From: Bacteroidota bacterium
GTDB lineage: Bacteria; Bacteroidota; Bacteroidia; AKYH767-A; OLB10
Direction: 5' to 3'
Assembly (NCBI GenBank): GCA_016721435.1
Contig: JADKIC010000012.1
Span: forward strand, 84,023-148,022
Length of the DNA: 64,000 bases
This document shows positions 49,865 to 61,172 of this stretch, piece by piece. The notes below the pieces were generated by a model. The model searched no databases and was not told the DNA's origin. It worked only from the letters and a program-made list of their open reading frames with translations. The position numbers were made by a program, and so were the translations under genes. The number at the start of each line of letters is the position of its first letter. Within the stretch, counting starts at the first letter, position 1.

Positions 49865-51130
49865 ATGAAAAATCCAATACAAGGCCTCACCATCGCATTC
49901 GTGTTCCTGACTGTTTCAACACTTGCTCAATCCTGGTATCCGATCACCAGCGGCACTACCCGCAACTTAAACACCATTCACTTCCCATCCTCTTCTGTCG
50001 GATATATCGGAGGAGATGATAGTCTGCTTTTAAAAACCACCAACGGCGGTCTGACATGGAATCCGGTGAATTATTCGGGCATCACCTTTGTTGGCCAGGA
50101 GGATGATATTTTAAATCTACAATTCCTTACGGATTCCATAGGTTATCTTACCGCCGGGCCTTACTCCGGTTCTTATAAAACAGTGGATGGCGGATTGAAC
50201 TGGACCTTGAATACATTGGCCGGAAACAATTGCTACAACCAGGGACTCTTCTTCTTTGACCCTGACAATGGTTTCGTTGGTGGATCGGGATGTTTTCAGG
50301 GAGAACTTATTTCGCGGTTATCAGGAGGAGTATGGAGTCAGGCCACAATGAACAGTTCTACCTGGGACGCACAAAATCTGATTGTAGATATTGATTTCTT
50401 CGATGCACAACTCGGTTTGGCTGCGAGTAAGAGCGGACTCATTTTCCGAACTACTGACGGAGGATTAAACTGGGATAGTATTCCCTCTCATCCTAATATG
50501 AATCCCGTAACATCTGTATTGATGATCAACGATACATTGGCTTATGTCGGATACAAGGCCTTGAGTGCAGGTTTTGGCTTGTATATTTCCACCGATGGAG
50601 GCTTAACATGGGCTGAAGATCTCAACTCTGCCACTTTTTTCTATCCCGACTTCCTGACCTTGCATCAAAGCGGTAGTGGAGAAATATTTACCGGTGGATA
50701 TTCGCAGGGATCACAAACAGGATTAATTTTTAGGAGTCCCGGCGATCTCATCACCTGGAACTTCGATGCAGTAGATCAACAAATCAACGACATCTCCTCT
50801 TACAATGACTCCACGGTCTTCGCTGTGGGTGATAGTGGATACATTGTCGTGAATAAAATAGTAACGGGACTTCCATCTATTGAACCGCATTCCACTGCTT
50901 TGAAGGTGGAGATTTATCCAAATCCTGCACATCAATCCATACAGTTGCAACTACCGGAGGGTTTTGAATCGAATGGGTCGATGGTTGCTATTTACTCCAT
51001 CAGCGGACAATTGCTATCCAATACGGTCTTTAAAAATAGTATCGCTATCAGCACACTCCCTTCCGGTGAATATGTAGTCGAAGTCAGCCAAAAAAATAAA
51101 ATCGCAGTCGGAAAATTAATAGTTGATTAG
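49865..51130 (+). CDS. secreted Ycf48/BNR-repeat propeller with T9SS domain
   Basis: A 421-residue protein starting at the ATG 49865 (MKNPIQGLTIAFVFL), with a signal peptide ending at LAQ. The body has Ycf48-type blades: LLLKTTNGGLTWNPVN, SYKTVDGGLNWTLNT, LIFRTTDGGLNWDSIPS and LYISTDGGLTWAEDL, each with the TxDGGxxW turn. The C-terminus is a type A sorting domain (VEIYPNPAHQSIQL... GKLIVD). Probably outer-surface attached or secreted; the ligand is unknown. The gene is complete without frameshift. Confidence 0.88.
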   Translation: MKNPIQGLTIAFVFLTVSTLAQSWYPITSGTTRNLNTIHFPSSSVGYIGGDDSLLLKTTNGGLTWNPVNYSGITFVGQEDDILNLQFLTDSIGYLTAGPYSGSYKTVDGGLNWTLNTLAGNNCYNQGLFFFDPDNGFVGGSGCFQGELISRLSGGVWSQATMNSSTWDAQNLIVDIDFFDAQLGLAASKSGLIFRTTDGGLNWDSIPSHPNMNPVTSVLMINDTLAYVGYKALSAGFGLYISTDGGLTWAEDLNSATFFYPDFLTLHQSGSGEIFTGGYSQGSQTGLIFRSPGDLITWNFDAVDQQINDISSYNDSTVFAVGDSGYIVVNKIVTGLPSIEPHSTALKVEIYPNPAHQSIQLQLPEGFESNGSMVAIYSISGQLLSNTVFKNSIAISTLPSGEYVVEVSQKNKIAVGKLIVD

Positions 51131-51608
51131 ATCCTTTTCATTGTAGAAAGTGGTTGTAATGCAGGAGAACAGAAAAGCCAATACAAAACTGATATTTTGC
51201 ATTACTTCCACTTCTTGGACCTACGCTAAATTTTGAAAATAACCGGAAGAGTTTGCCAGCGAACAAAACAACTTCGGTAAATTTTACTATAAATCATTCG
51301 ATACATCCTTTTCATTCTTGCAAAAAATTGATCCTTCGTCATCATTGAAATATTATTGCTCTTCTTCCGTCTAAAGGGATGAACGAGGAACTCGGATGAA
51401 GGTCGGCTGGCCAAAACCCACTTCATAAAGAAATAAAGGTTAAAAAACAGAAAAAGAGTATCTGAAAACCTTTTTTCATTACTTTTGGTAAGACAATCGA
51501 GTCACGTAATCCTTGATCTTTAGTTCAATCTAAATAAAAACTATTGCGTTGAATTAACAAAGGGCAAGTAAAATAATTAAAGAATAAGTAACACTTAAAA
51601 TTAACTCT
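51131..51608. other. intergenic stretch without recognised gene
   Basis: About 480 AT-rich bases. A TACTTTTG sequence (51480-51487) resembles a -7 element but has no -33 partner and is 120 bases from the next start. No stable coding frame fits known proteins. Confidence 0.35.
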
Positions 51609-52121
51609 ATGAAAACAATTTTATCACTTCTTCTCTGTATGACTCTTACGAGCAGCTTTGCACAAAAATGCAAATATGATGTAGAAACCACAGATGCATT
51701 TACAGGCACAAAAACTATTGGAACTACGGCTAAACTCCCACAGGGTGCTTTAATTGGCTTCAATCTATCAAATAACAAGTATTGGGTCGGGATTTTCATT
51801 GAATTTTTTGGAGAAAAGAATGATAAAATTGCCAAAGGTGATTCTTTATTATTAAAACTCGGAAATGGCGAGATCATCACGCTATACACCAATGATAATT
51901 ATGCTCCTACCTCCTATGTCTACGGACAAGGCACGTCTGCGGCTAATGTAAAATCGTATTATAAACCCAATTATACCGCTGATGCTGCTACCATGGGCAA
52001 AATTGCAGCTAATCAGGTGACTGATTTAAAATTCTTTATGGGGGTCAATAACCTTCCCATCGCTGTGGATGAAAAATTCAGAGAAAAAATCATGAATGCG
52101 GCGGCCTGCATTTTAAAGTAA
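51609..52121 (+). CDS. secreted conserved protein of unknown function
   Basis: A 170-residue protein with a signal peptide (residues 1-18, MKTILSLLLCMTLTSSFAQ). The mature part begins with KCKYDVETTDAFTGTKTIG and has a periodic beta-rich pattern (GDSLLLKLGNGEIITLYT). It ends with a Lys-rich helix and AACILK. I do not know the family by name; similar short secreted proteins occur in Bacteroidota. It stands alone. Confidence 0.65.
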   Translation: MKTILSLLLCMTLTSSFAQKCKYDVETTDAFTGTKTIGTTAKLPQGALIGFNLSNNKYWVGIFIEFFGEKNDKIAKGDSLLLKLGNGEIITLYTNDNYAPTSYVYGQGTSAANVKSYYKPNYTADAATMGKIAANQVTDLKFFMGVNNLPIAVDEKFREKIMNAAACILK

Positions 52122-52401
52122 AAATTCGAACATTTCAAATGGTGGCCTAGTGGGTGATTTTGTTACCCATGGGGATTTAAGGGAAGTATACGCGTCAGAT
52201 GCATACTATTTTCAAGTGAAGGACTAGAGTTGCCTAAAGGCTCCCATTTTGTGCTTTTTTTGCCTTTAATCGACATTAAACCACCAGGGAACATCCATCA
52301 TCTGAAAGGAAGATAATGTATTTTTATTTTTCAGCATCCTTTTGCAAATTGAATTCATTAAATTCTTAAAATTGTATGAACATTTCAAAACTTTGAAGCA
52401 A

Positions 52402-53654
52402 ATGAACATTCCAACAGGATTAATCCGCATCTTGCTATTACTGTTGATCTCACAACAATTGCTCTCTCAAACTTATTCATGGAAAGTAAAAACGAACTAT
52501 CCCGGTGCAGGGACAGCGGGTGTTTCTGCTTTTTCAATAAACAACAAGGGGTATTTTTTTGGTGGCTTTGACTCTGCCAATGTAACTACAAATGAAATCT
52601 GGGAATATGACCCACGACCAACGTTTGGACGCAAAAAGCAACCTTTCCGGGTGATAGCAGAGTGCAGGCTTCCGGATTTTCAGTAGGTAGTAACGGTTAT
52701 ATTTGTGGTGGTTGGAACAAATCAGTTGCCGGTGGACAATTTTTATCGCTCAATGATTTATGGAAATATAGTAAGGCGAATAATAGCTGGAGTCAAAAGC
52801 AAGTTTGCCGGCCTATGGAAGATACAATGGCTCTTCCTTTGTTATTGGCAGTAAGGCGTATTTTGGTCTGGGATATGCTCCCATGTCAAGCGATTTCTAC
52901 GAATACGAAACTTTAACTGATGTATGGACACCTGTGACACCTGCATTTCCCGGCGGAGCCAGAATGAATGCCACCGCCTTTACACTCACGTATCTCCATC
53001 AAGGGAATTCTCTTACTCAGGGATTTGTGGGAGGAGGAGCATCTGCCGATAATACTACATCGCAGCTTAGCGATTTCTATTCACACCCGGAACGATACCC
53101 GGTTCGGGAAGCTGGGCTCCGGTGGCGGCAATTCCTGTTGCTCGATATGCTGCATTTTCATTTACACTAAATGATAAAGCCTACGTGGGATGCGGAATAG
53201 CGAATGGAAATTACCTAAACGATTTCTATGAATACGACCCTGTTACTGATACCTGGCTTGCTCAACAAAATTATCCTGTAAATATGGCGGCGGTGAAAGG
53301 ATTTAGCATCGGCAATAATGGCTATGCAGGTACCGGCACTGATGGGATGAATTACAGATCTGACTTTTATGAATGGAGTCAGGATTTGTTGGTGTAAATG
53401 AAAACGAGACCGGAGATTTCTCCTTTTTATTGACCAAGCATGATCTCCAACTTACGCTGTCCGCCACTGCTGTTTCCAATTCACCGGTTTATCTGTATAC
53501 CATCGATGGGAAATTAAGTGCGTCAGGTGTTATTGAGGCAGGAAAATCCAGTGCAATCATCGACATGAAGGATCAGGAAGCAGGGGTTTATTTAGTTGGA
53601 GTGTATATCAATAATACCACTCTGCGGACTGTTAAGTTTTATAAGGATAAATAG
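52402..53654 (+). CDS. kelch-repeat T9SS protein (heavily frameshifted)
   Basis: About 415 residues reading through four or five frame changes (near 52630, 52800, 53090, 53110 and 53395). Blades contain the kelch pattern with GKGYFFGGFDSANVTTNEIWEYDP-type units (seen as NKGYFFGGFDSANVTTNEIW, NDLWKYSKANNSWSQK and FYEYDPVTDTWLAQQNYP). The signal peptide starts at the ATG 52402 (MNIPTGLIRILLLLL). The C-terminal 80 residues (FSFLLTKHDLQLTLSATAVS, ending VKFYKDK) are a sorting domain. Extracellular carbohydrate or protein binding is a guess only. Confidence 0.7.
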
Positions 53655-54081
53655 TATTAATTATTATCTTTAGTTTCATCGTATTGGCATTTATTCTAAA
53701 CTGAATAATATATAGTTCATTAAATTAGCGTATTCGTCACGTTAAAGACGATACTTTCAGTATAATGCAGAATAATAAATTGTGAGACGAGATCATTTTA
53801 CTTTATTATCAACACTTGCATATTTTAAAAGTGATTGTGCTTTTTATGTAATAAAAACAATTCCACTTCCAATTGGATACCCGGCTTTTTGACTACTTTT
53901 GAATCAATAAGTATCAATACAGCACTGCTCATCCAATTTCAAAATTCCATTTGAGGACTAAATCAACTCATTAGCTATCTAGAAATATGAGTTTTGACAA
54001 TTGAAATAAATGAAAGAAGGAATTTAATTTACATTAGAAGGTAAACTGAATGGCTTAAACTAACACTCTTAAAATTCCACT
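53655..54081. other. intergenic stretch with promoter-like site
   Basis: About 430 AT-rich bases without a gene. TTG (53873-53875) and TACTTTTG (53894-53901), 18 bases apart, resemble a -33/-7 pair pointing at the antiporter genes, about 180 bases before their start, which would give a long leader. An imperfect GTATTCGTC/GACGATAC inverted repeat lies near 53730-53756. Confidence 0.4.
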
Positions 54082-55344
54082 ATGCAGACACCGGTAGTCA
54101 TCATCATCATCGGATTATTTATTTTCTGGGGGCACTATTTAAACGGAGTGTTTGAACGCAAGAGTATTCCCGATGTCCTGGGCTTGATGTTTATAGGAAT
54201 TTTAATTGGTCCGGTACTAAAACTAATTGACCCCGCATCTTTCGGGAAATTTGGTTCCTTATTCAGCAATCTGGTTCTTATTTTCATTTTATTTGAAAGT
54301 GGCACCGACCTGAAGATCGCGGAAGTCAAAGCCTCTTTTAAAGAATCTGCAGGCATCACAACGGTAGGCTTCTTTACCACGTGGATCACCACCTTCCTTT
54401 TATGCAAAGGAATTTTTGACTTACCTACCCTCACCTGTCTATTTATTGGAGCGGCCCTTGGAGGAACCTCCTCTGCTGTAGTGGTAGGCTTAGTGAAAAA
54501 AATTCCGGTACTGCCTAAAACGTCCACCACGCTCATCATTGAATCCGCAGAAACCGATGTGTTTACCTTAGCTATCCCTATCAGCATTTTAGGATTGATG
54601 ATCACCGGACAAATGGAAGCACATCTCGTCGTTTCACAATTTGTTTCCTCCCTCGTAATGGCTTTGCTCATTGGGATTTTAGGTGCCTTTACCTGGTCTT
54701 TTATCATCAATAAAATTCCAACGCTCAAAACGACAAAATTCGCCACTCCAGCCTTTTTATTTATTCTTTACGGCTTAACAGAATACCTGAGCTTTAGTGG
54801 TCCTTTAACAGCTCTTTCATTTGGGATTGCGATTGGTAACCTTCAATACTTTGAACCCCGACTTCTGGAAAATTTTATTCCCAATCACAGTATAGTTCTG
54901 CCACAGGAAGAAAAAGACTTCTTTAGCGAACTGGTATTTTTTCTTCGCACCTTCTTCTTCGTTTTCATCGGACTAAGTATCCAGATTAACCGTCTGGACT
55001 GGCTACTTTGGGGAGCCGGAATAACGCTGGTCTTATTTGTTATTCGAATCTTCGCTGTAAAATTGGTGATTGGGAAGAACTCACCCTTACTTGACAAAGC
55101 AACGATTTCCATTATGATCCCGAAAGGACTGGGCTCGGCGGTAATTGCAACTTTACCCTTACAACAAAATCATGTAAATGGAGTGATTATTCAGTCCATT
55201 TGCTTCTCTGTCATTCTCTTCAGCACCATCTATTGCGTAATCTTATTTACTCTTTTAAAGAGAGGTATCACCATACCCTTTTATCGATTAATATATGGTC
55301 GGGACAAAATCAATTTCTCCAATGAATCAAACACCGCTAAGTAA
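54082..55344 (+). CDS. CPA2-type cation:proton antiporter
   Basis: A 420-residue Na/K:H antiporter of the CPA2 superfamily with about 12 membrane segments. The conserved segments IPDVLGLMFIGILIGP, LFESGTDLK and GAALGGTSSAVVVGL are present, and the acidic centre ESAETDVFTLAI replaces the usual D-D/N-D pair region. It lacks the C-terminal TrkA-N domain found in KefB/KefC. It overlaps nhaA by 23 bases; the pair probably protects against Na or alkaline stress. Confidence 0.85.
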   Translation: MQTPVVIIIIGLFIFWGHYLNGVFERKSIPDVLGLMFIGILIGPVLKLIDPASFGKFGSLFSNLVLIFILFESGTDLKIAEVKASFKESAGITTVGFFTTWITTFLLCKGIFDLPTLTCLFIGAALGGTSSAVVVGLVKKIPVLPKTSTTLIIESAETDVFTLAIPISILGLMITGQMEAHLVVSQFVSSLVMALLIGILGAFTWSFIINKIPTLKTTKFATPAFLFILYGLTEYLSFSGPLTALSFGIAIGNLQYFEPRLLENFIPNHSIVLPQEEKDFFSELVFFLRTFFFVFIGLSIQINRLDWLLWGAGITLVLFVIRIFAVKLVIGKNSPLLDKATISIMIPKGLGSAVIATLPLQQNHVNGVIIQSICFSVILFSTIYCVILFTLLKRGITIPFYRLIYGRDKINFSNESNTAK

Positions 55345-56478
55345 ACTCTTCTCTGAATTCTTTGAAAGTGAAAAATCGGGTGGCATACTACTCATTTGCT
55401 GCACGGCCATTTCGCTTTTAATTGCCAACTCTGCTTTTCAGGAAAGTTATTTAGAATTCTGGAGTTATGAATTCAATGATCACACTATAGCACATTGGAT
55501 CAATGATGGATGGATGGCGATATTTTTCCTGTTGATAGGTTTAGAGCTGGAGCGGGAAATATATCAGGGAGAACTTTCCAGTTTAAAAAACGCTTCCCTT
55601 CCGCTCTTCTCGGCATTGGGTGGAATGCTTGTTCCTGCGGGCTTATTTCTGATCTTCAACTTTGGAAGTTCTACACAGGCAGGTGCGGGTATTCCCATGG
55701 CAACCGACATTGCATTTTGCAATAGGTATTCTCTCCTTGTTGGGAAGCAGAGTTCCTGTTTCATTAAAGATATTACTCACCGCATTAGCCGTCATTGATG
55801 ATCTGGGTGCTATACTTGTAATCGCATTGTTTTATACAAGTACCATTGTGTACATGAACCTGATCATTGCATTGGTCATCTTCGGATTACTTCTGCTTTT
55901 TAACCGTCTGAAAATATATTACCTTCTCCCCTACATCATTGGTGGTGTCGCGATGTGGTACTTCATGCTGCATTCCGGTGTACATGCCACCATCACCGGT
56001 GTGCTGTTGGCATTTGCTTTACCCTTCGGTGACGGTGGAGAAAAATCACCATCTTATATTCTTCAGCACTGGCTTCATAAGCCGGTTGCATTTATCATTC
56101 TGCCGGTATTTGCACTCGCCAACACGTGTATCACTATCCCGGAAGGATGGCAGGAGGGCTTAACGCAAGTGAATAGTATTGGCATCTTCACCGGGTTGAT
56201 TTTAGGAAAGCCTGTGGGAATATTTCTTTGGCTTCATCGCCTGCTCGCTGGGCCTGTGTACCTTGCCGGACGAATTGAACTGGAAGCAAGTGGTCGGTGT
56301 TGGACTCCTGGCCGGAATTGGATTCACGATGTCCATTTTTATCACCCTACTTGCCTTCAGTGATTCCGGGATGATCATACAATCAAAAATTGCCATCCTT
56401 ATTGCATCATTGGTGGCAGGAACTCTGGGGTATATATGGCTTTCTGTTACGCTACCAAAGGAAAATAAAGGAGGATGA
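55322..56478 (+). CDS. nhaA: Na+/H+ antiporter NhaA (frameshifted)
   Basis: Starts at the ATG 55322 (MNQTPLSKLFSEFFESEKSGG) within the end of the antiporter gene. Membrane segments follow, with GWMAIFFLLIGLELEREIY, AGAGIPMATDIAFAIGILSLLG (seen across two frames) and the essential Asp pair in TALAVIDDLGAILVIALFY. The C-terminus reads GVGLLAGIGFTMSIFITLLAF. The frame changes near 55722 and 56230. Exchanges Na+ for H+ across the inner membrane; works with the preceding CPA2 protein. Confidence 0.92.
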
Positions 56479-56762
56479 GGGGGAAGGGGGGAACAAATAA
56501 AGATTACTTTTTTGATTTTCATTAGACATAATTTTGATATCCTCCACTATTAAATAAATTGGCAAACCTGCTGTTTTTTATTTAATTTTGAATTCATATA
56601 CCTCCGAAGGACTGAAATATTAACCAATAAAATAATCCCTTAGAATTACTGTTCCGCTATATTTCCCTCAATCCAAATTTTTTGTTATATTAAATTAAAA
56701 AAAGATGAAATAACTATTATGACTATATAACGACCGCGTCTTTTATACAATACTATACTAAA

Positions 56763-58411
56763 ATGAAAAGGATAAACTTTATCACACTCATTACATTAAT
56801 AACTATACAAGCATCAGGTCAGTCGGGGTTATGGACTTGGGTTAACGGGGACACTACAACTTTTGCCCCACCGGTATTTGGTATCACAGGAGTTTACGAT
56901 TCTCTCAATCATCCTTTTGGTGGATATGCCGGAAGTGAATGGACAGATAAAGAGAATTTTTGGTTTTTTTGAAACAAGAACACCTTTAGGCTATGCGAAT
57001 GATCTATGGAAATATTCCCCAACATTAAATATGTGGGCCTTTATGAAGGGCTCTCAGGCGACTGACGATTCAGGAAGCTATGGTGTAAAAGGGATTGAAG
57101 CAACGACTAATCTGCCTCCGGCAAAAGTTGGGGCATGGCTACATGGACAGACACGACAGGGTTATGCATGTATGGCGAGGTGCAACAGCTGTCAACCCAA
57201 ATTTTATCAATGATGTTTTTAGTGATCTCCTGGATGTTTAACATTTCAACAACAACTGGACCTGGGTAAAGGTTCAAAAATACCGCCATCAGCCTCCCGA
57301 GTGGTACATTAGGCGTTGCTCACAATGCTAATACACCAGGGGCAGAACCGAAGCTGTTTGTACCTGGACAGATAATGATAACAATCTATGGCTTTTGGAG
57401 GGGCTGATACCATAGGAAAACCTTATGCCGATCTCTGGAAATATTCAAGCACGAACAAATGGACCTGGATGAAAGGGCCGGATTCCGTTAGTGCTCAAGG
57501 AGTTATGGGACCAGAGGTGTTGAAGATTCTTAACTATCCCAAAGCAAGATGGGCCTTTTCACGATGGAAAGATGCGAACGACAATTTCTATCTATTTGGT
57601 GGCAATTACTTTTCGTCAGGCTATTTTCGTTTGAATGATCTGTGGAAGTACAATAAAGCTACTAACAATTGGACATGGATCAAAGGTCCACCTGGTATCT
57701 TTCAAGACACAGGTATCGTGGGTAATTTCTGCGTTAGTGACTCTTCATTCAATCCTATTAGTCAGATTAAGCCGAACAAGTATCATTGACAAATTTGGCG
57801 ACTTTTGGTTCCATGGTGGTTGCAATTCATCATCTGTTCCATATGCAATTTCTCTTAATGACTTATGGACATATGATGTTTCGACAAATGAATGGACATT
57901 TATTTGGGCTGACCAGTACTATCACAGGAAGCAAACTTTTGGGCAAAAGGCATTGCTTCTCCTTGTAATCATCCTCCCGGAAGATGGGAGTTGGAGTTTC
58001 ATGGTATGTTCCAAATCAACATGCGATATATCCATGTTTGGTGGTTATCAATTTTATCCTCCCTCATGCTTCAAAGTTCAGAAGTACAATGTGGAAATAC
58101 GAAATTGATACGGCTTGTATTCAACAAATATGTAATGTCACAGGTGAATCAGAATTATATATTTCTGAAATCCCTGTAGTGTACCAATCTACCTCTCCAG
58201 ACTCACATTTGCCATTGATCTTCCTTATCCTGAAACCATCATACTTACACTAAGAAATATTACCGGAGATATTGTGCAGACTTCAAGTGAAAATACTGGA
58301 GCAGGAATCTTTACCAAAGAAATGAACCTCGAAAAACTGAGTAGTGGGATTTACATACTTCAGATTTTATCAAACGAAAAAATATATTTTAAGAAAATCA
58401 TAAAACAATAA
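56763..58411 (+). CDS. kelch-like T9SS protein (heavily frameshifted)
   Basis: About 550 residues over many frame changes (near 56968, 57130, 57230, 57390, 57760, 57790, 58000 and 58090). The signal peptide begins at the ATG 56763. Repeating units such as NDLWKYSPTLNMWAFMKG, ADLWKYSSTNKWTWMKGP and NDLWKYNKATNNWTWIKGP are kelch blades (galactose-oxidase-like central domain). The end (ILTLRNITGDIVQTSSENTG, LEKLSSGIYILQILSNEKIY) is a sorting domain to the stop at 58411. The many shifts make the exact sequence unreliable. Confidence 0.65.
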
Positions 58412-58587
58412 AAGATAACCAACATCAAACTCCTTTAAAAAGCCACCAGTACGGGAAAATTAGCTTTTCAAATCTATGATATCCTTATAAATTTAAAATA
58501 AAATCTGCCATTTACGCATCATCACCTACTGACATACAAAGATTAACCTCAAGAAAATAACAGATTGTCATAATTACAGCATTCCTT

Positions 58588-59029
58588 ATGGTAAATCAGT
58601 TTTTACTTTCTCATTATAATTTTCCTATTCTTCCAACATCTCATGCACAAACCAACAGTCCATCCGAAATCGATCAAATCACAAAAACCCTGATGTTGTA
58701 TATTGATGGGACAGCAAATGGAGAACCGAAAAATTGAAGGAAGCTTTTCATCCCGACTTTAACCTCTACACGGTTTCTGATAAGATAGTTTACGGATCGT
58801 TCCGGGAAAGAATATATCAACAATATTAAGAAAGGAGAAAAATCAAATCGGATCGGTCGTATCGTCTCTATAGACACCAGAAAACAATGCAGCTATGGCA
58901 AAAGCAGAAATTACAATTCCGGGCTGGAGAATTTTCACGGATTACTTCCTGTTGCTGAAGTATGAAGGCTCCTGGAAAATTGTCCAGAAAAGTTATACCT
59001 GGCGGGAATACCCAAAAGATTCAAAATAA
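58588..59029 (+). CDS. NTF2-like (Lumazine_bd_2) family protein (frameshifted)
   Basis: About 145 residues of the NTF2-like fold. It starts MVNQFLLSHYNFPILPT, a weak signal region, then EIDQITKTLMLYIDGTANGE, KLKEAFHPDFNLYTVSD in the next frame, and a third frame with AMAKAEITIPGWRIFTDYF and YEGSWKIVQKSYTW, typical of the Lumazine_bd_2 / DUF4440-like group. Breaks lie near 58730 and 58800; the end is at 59029. No catalytic role is known for most members. Confidence 0.6.
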
Positions 59030-59043
59030 AATTTCTTTCTCGC

Positions 59044-59756
59044 TTAGAGACCATCATTCAGCGACCTTACATTAAACACAAAACCGACACCAAATACATT
59101 TTCTATACTGATATCCCCATCCTCTTTCAGGTATTTCCGTATTTTTGGTGATAAAGACATCTAAGCTACGACCGAGGAAATAATCGTTCTCTCCCCAGAG
59201 GGAAGTCAGTAATTCTCCCGTTTGATCACCTTGTTACGGTGGGATTGCAAATAGTGCAGAATTTCACTTTCCTTTTCAGTAATGCGGCGAGAATGTTCAT
59301 CCAGGATGAGCAGTTGATTGGAAAAATCAAATCTATACCTTCCAATGGAAACTACCTGCGGTGTAGCAGCCGCATTCAGATCGGGAGCATGACGAAGAAA
59401 TGCTTTTATCTTCCATAAGAGTTCTTCCTCGTCAAAAGGTTTGGTAATATAATCGTCTGCTCCTGTTTCATACCCTTTCAACTTATCTTCCTTCAATGAT
59501 TTCGCCGTAATAAATATGACCGGAATCTTTTTTGTCCTTCACTTCTGATGGCGCGTGCCAATGCGAATCCATCCGGGCGGGAAGATCATCACATCCAGCA
59601 AGCCAAGATCAAAGGCATTTTGCTCAATAAGCCCAATGCAGCTTCTCCATCACGGCAGAGGCTAACCGCAAATCCTTCTGAATGCAGAAAGTCTGAAAGC
59701 AGATTTCCCAGATGATGATCATCTTCAGCAAGAAGTATTTTATTGCGCATGGTCAT
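59044..59756 (-). CDS. OmpR-family response regulator (frameshifted)
   Basis: Partner of the sensor kinase just upstream. The receiver domain begins MTMRNKILLAEDDHHLGNLL (acidic pocket ED), has the phosphorylatable Asp in FDLGLLDVM, the Lys in GADDYITKPFDEEELLWK, and a C-terminal winged-helix DNA-binding domain (ITEKESEILHYLQSHRNKVIKRE; LTSLWGENDYFLGRSLDVFI in the adjacent frame). Shifts near 59530, 59210 and 59130. The start overlaps the end of the kinase gene. Probable target: the divergent propeller lipoprotein. Confidence 0.8.
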
Positions 59757-60988
59757 GAAGTGGAATTCTTATCGTAAAGGTAGTTCCTTGTCCGGGTTCA
59801 CTCTGCAAAATTACCTCACCATGATGGATTTCGATCACTTTCGGACATAGGCCAGACCCAATCCAAACCCTTTGACATTTGAAATATCACCTGTTGGCAC
59901 CCGGAAGTAGTGATGAAAAACTTCCTTTACATACATTTTATCAATTCCAATTCCTTTATCAGCCAGCACCAGCACAATAGATGAATCTTCGTTCATGGTT
60001 TTTATATCAATCTCCGGAGAACCCTTAGAATATTTAATGGCATTGTCGATTAAATTACCAATGGCATTGCTGAGTTGGATGGCATCGGCAAATACCGGTG
60101 ATGGGTGAGCATTCAACGCTCTGAATCACCCTTGCTTGCTTTCTACCTGCAACGCAAAACGTTTCACAGTATCCAACAGGAAGTGATGCAGGTCAACGAC
60201 TTCTAAATCCGGTTTCAACTCTCCCGTTCCAATGCCGACACACTCAACACCTGTTCTACCTGACGGTTGAGGCGGTCAATTTCTCCTCGAGTATGTACAT
60301 TGACATAATGCTACTTTATCCGATGGAGAAACGGCGGCATCCTTCAGCGAGCAACTTGCCCGCTAATGCGATATTAGTAATTGGCGTCTTGAATTCATGC
60401 GTCATCGTATTCATCATTGCTGTGGTCTGAGCGGAAATAAATTGTTCCATAAATAATTTCCTGACTGTAAGGATGAATAAAATCAAGACGATAGCGACCA
60501 GTACAATAGACAAGACCAACGGCAGGAGGAGTTCATTCGCCAAAAATCCATCTTTATGAGGTGTATTCATTTGAAGCCGCCAGGAATGTGTGGTAGCATG
60601 TTCCTCCATACTTTGATTATAACAGGCCTGCCCATCTGCTTCCGTCTTCACAAAACCAATCGCTGTTTGAACAGTGGTGGAAGCAGGATGAAGGATGTCG
60701 AATGAAAAAACAACATTAAAATTATAGTAATTCCATAAATTGCCGGAACAGCGAATCAATATGCAGCAGGTCGTCCTTACTTTCCGTTCCGCTTTCTAAA
60801 AGCGCTATTCACAGACTATCTCCGGCTACTGCTTCCGTGGTACGGGCAAGCAGAATAGCAGCCTTCTCATTAAATAAATTCTCCTTCATTTCAGCCATCT
60901 CCCTCATCCAATTGATTTGAATCAGCAGGACCGACAGCAGAGCGATGGAAGAAACTCCAATAAAGAATCGCGAATTATTTTTCTTCAT
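59740..60988 (-). CDS. sensor histidine kinase (frameshifted)
   Basis: An inner-membrane kinase. It starts at the ATG 60988 with a TM helix (FFIGVSSIALLSVLLIQIN), an extracytoplasmic sensor region of about 150 residues, a second TM (LLPLVLSIVLVAIVLILFIL), then the H-box MTHEFKTPITNI, N-box SNAIGNLIDNAIKYS, and G boxes DKGIGIDK and GFGLGLAYV. Breaks are near 60790, 60330, 60120 and 59845. It ends TIRIPLHDHAQ at 59740, overlapping the regulator gene. The input signal is unknown. Confidence 0.8.
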
Positions 60989-61172
60989 GTGACATCAAAA
61001 TTAACGTTTTCTCAGCAATTTTAAACGATACAAGTCGTTAACAAGGTAATAACTACTGACTAACATTTATTCTACGAATGTAGACTAACTTTTGTAAAAT
61101 AGAAATCCACACCGGTCCAATTGATGAGGTGACCTGAAATAAAAACAACATTAATCATTAAATACATCTCTT

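Noticed and set aside
51226..51426. A 66-residue basic protein on the minus strand
   Set aside because: Isolated, low-complexity basic residues, no conserved pattern.
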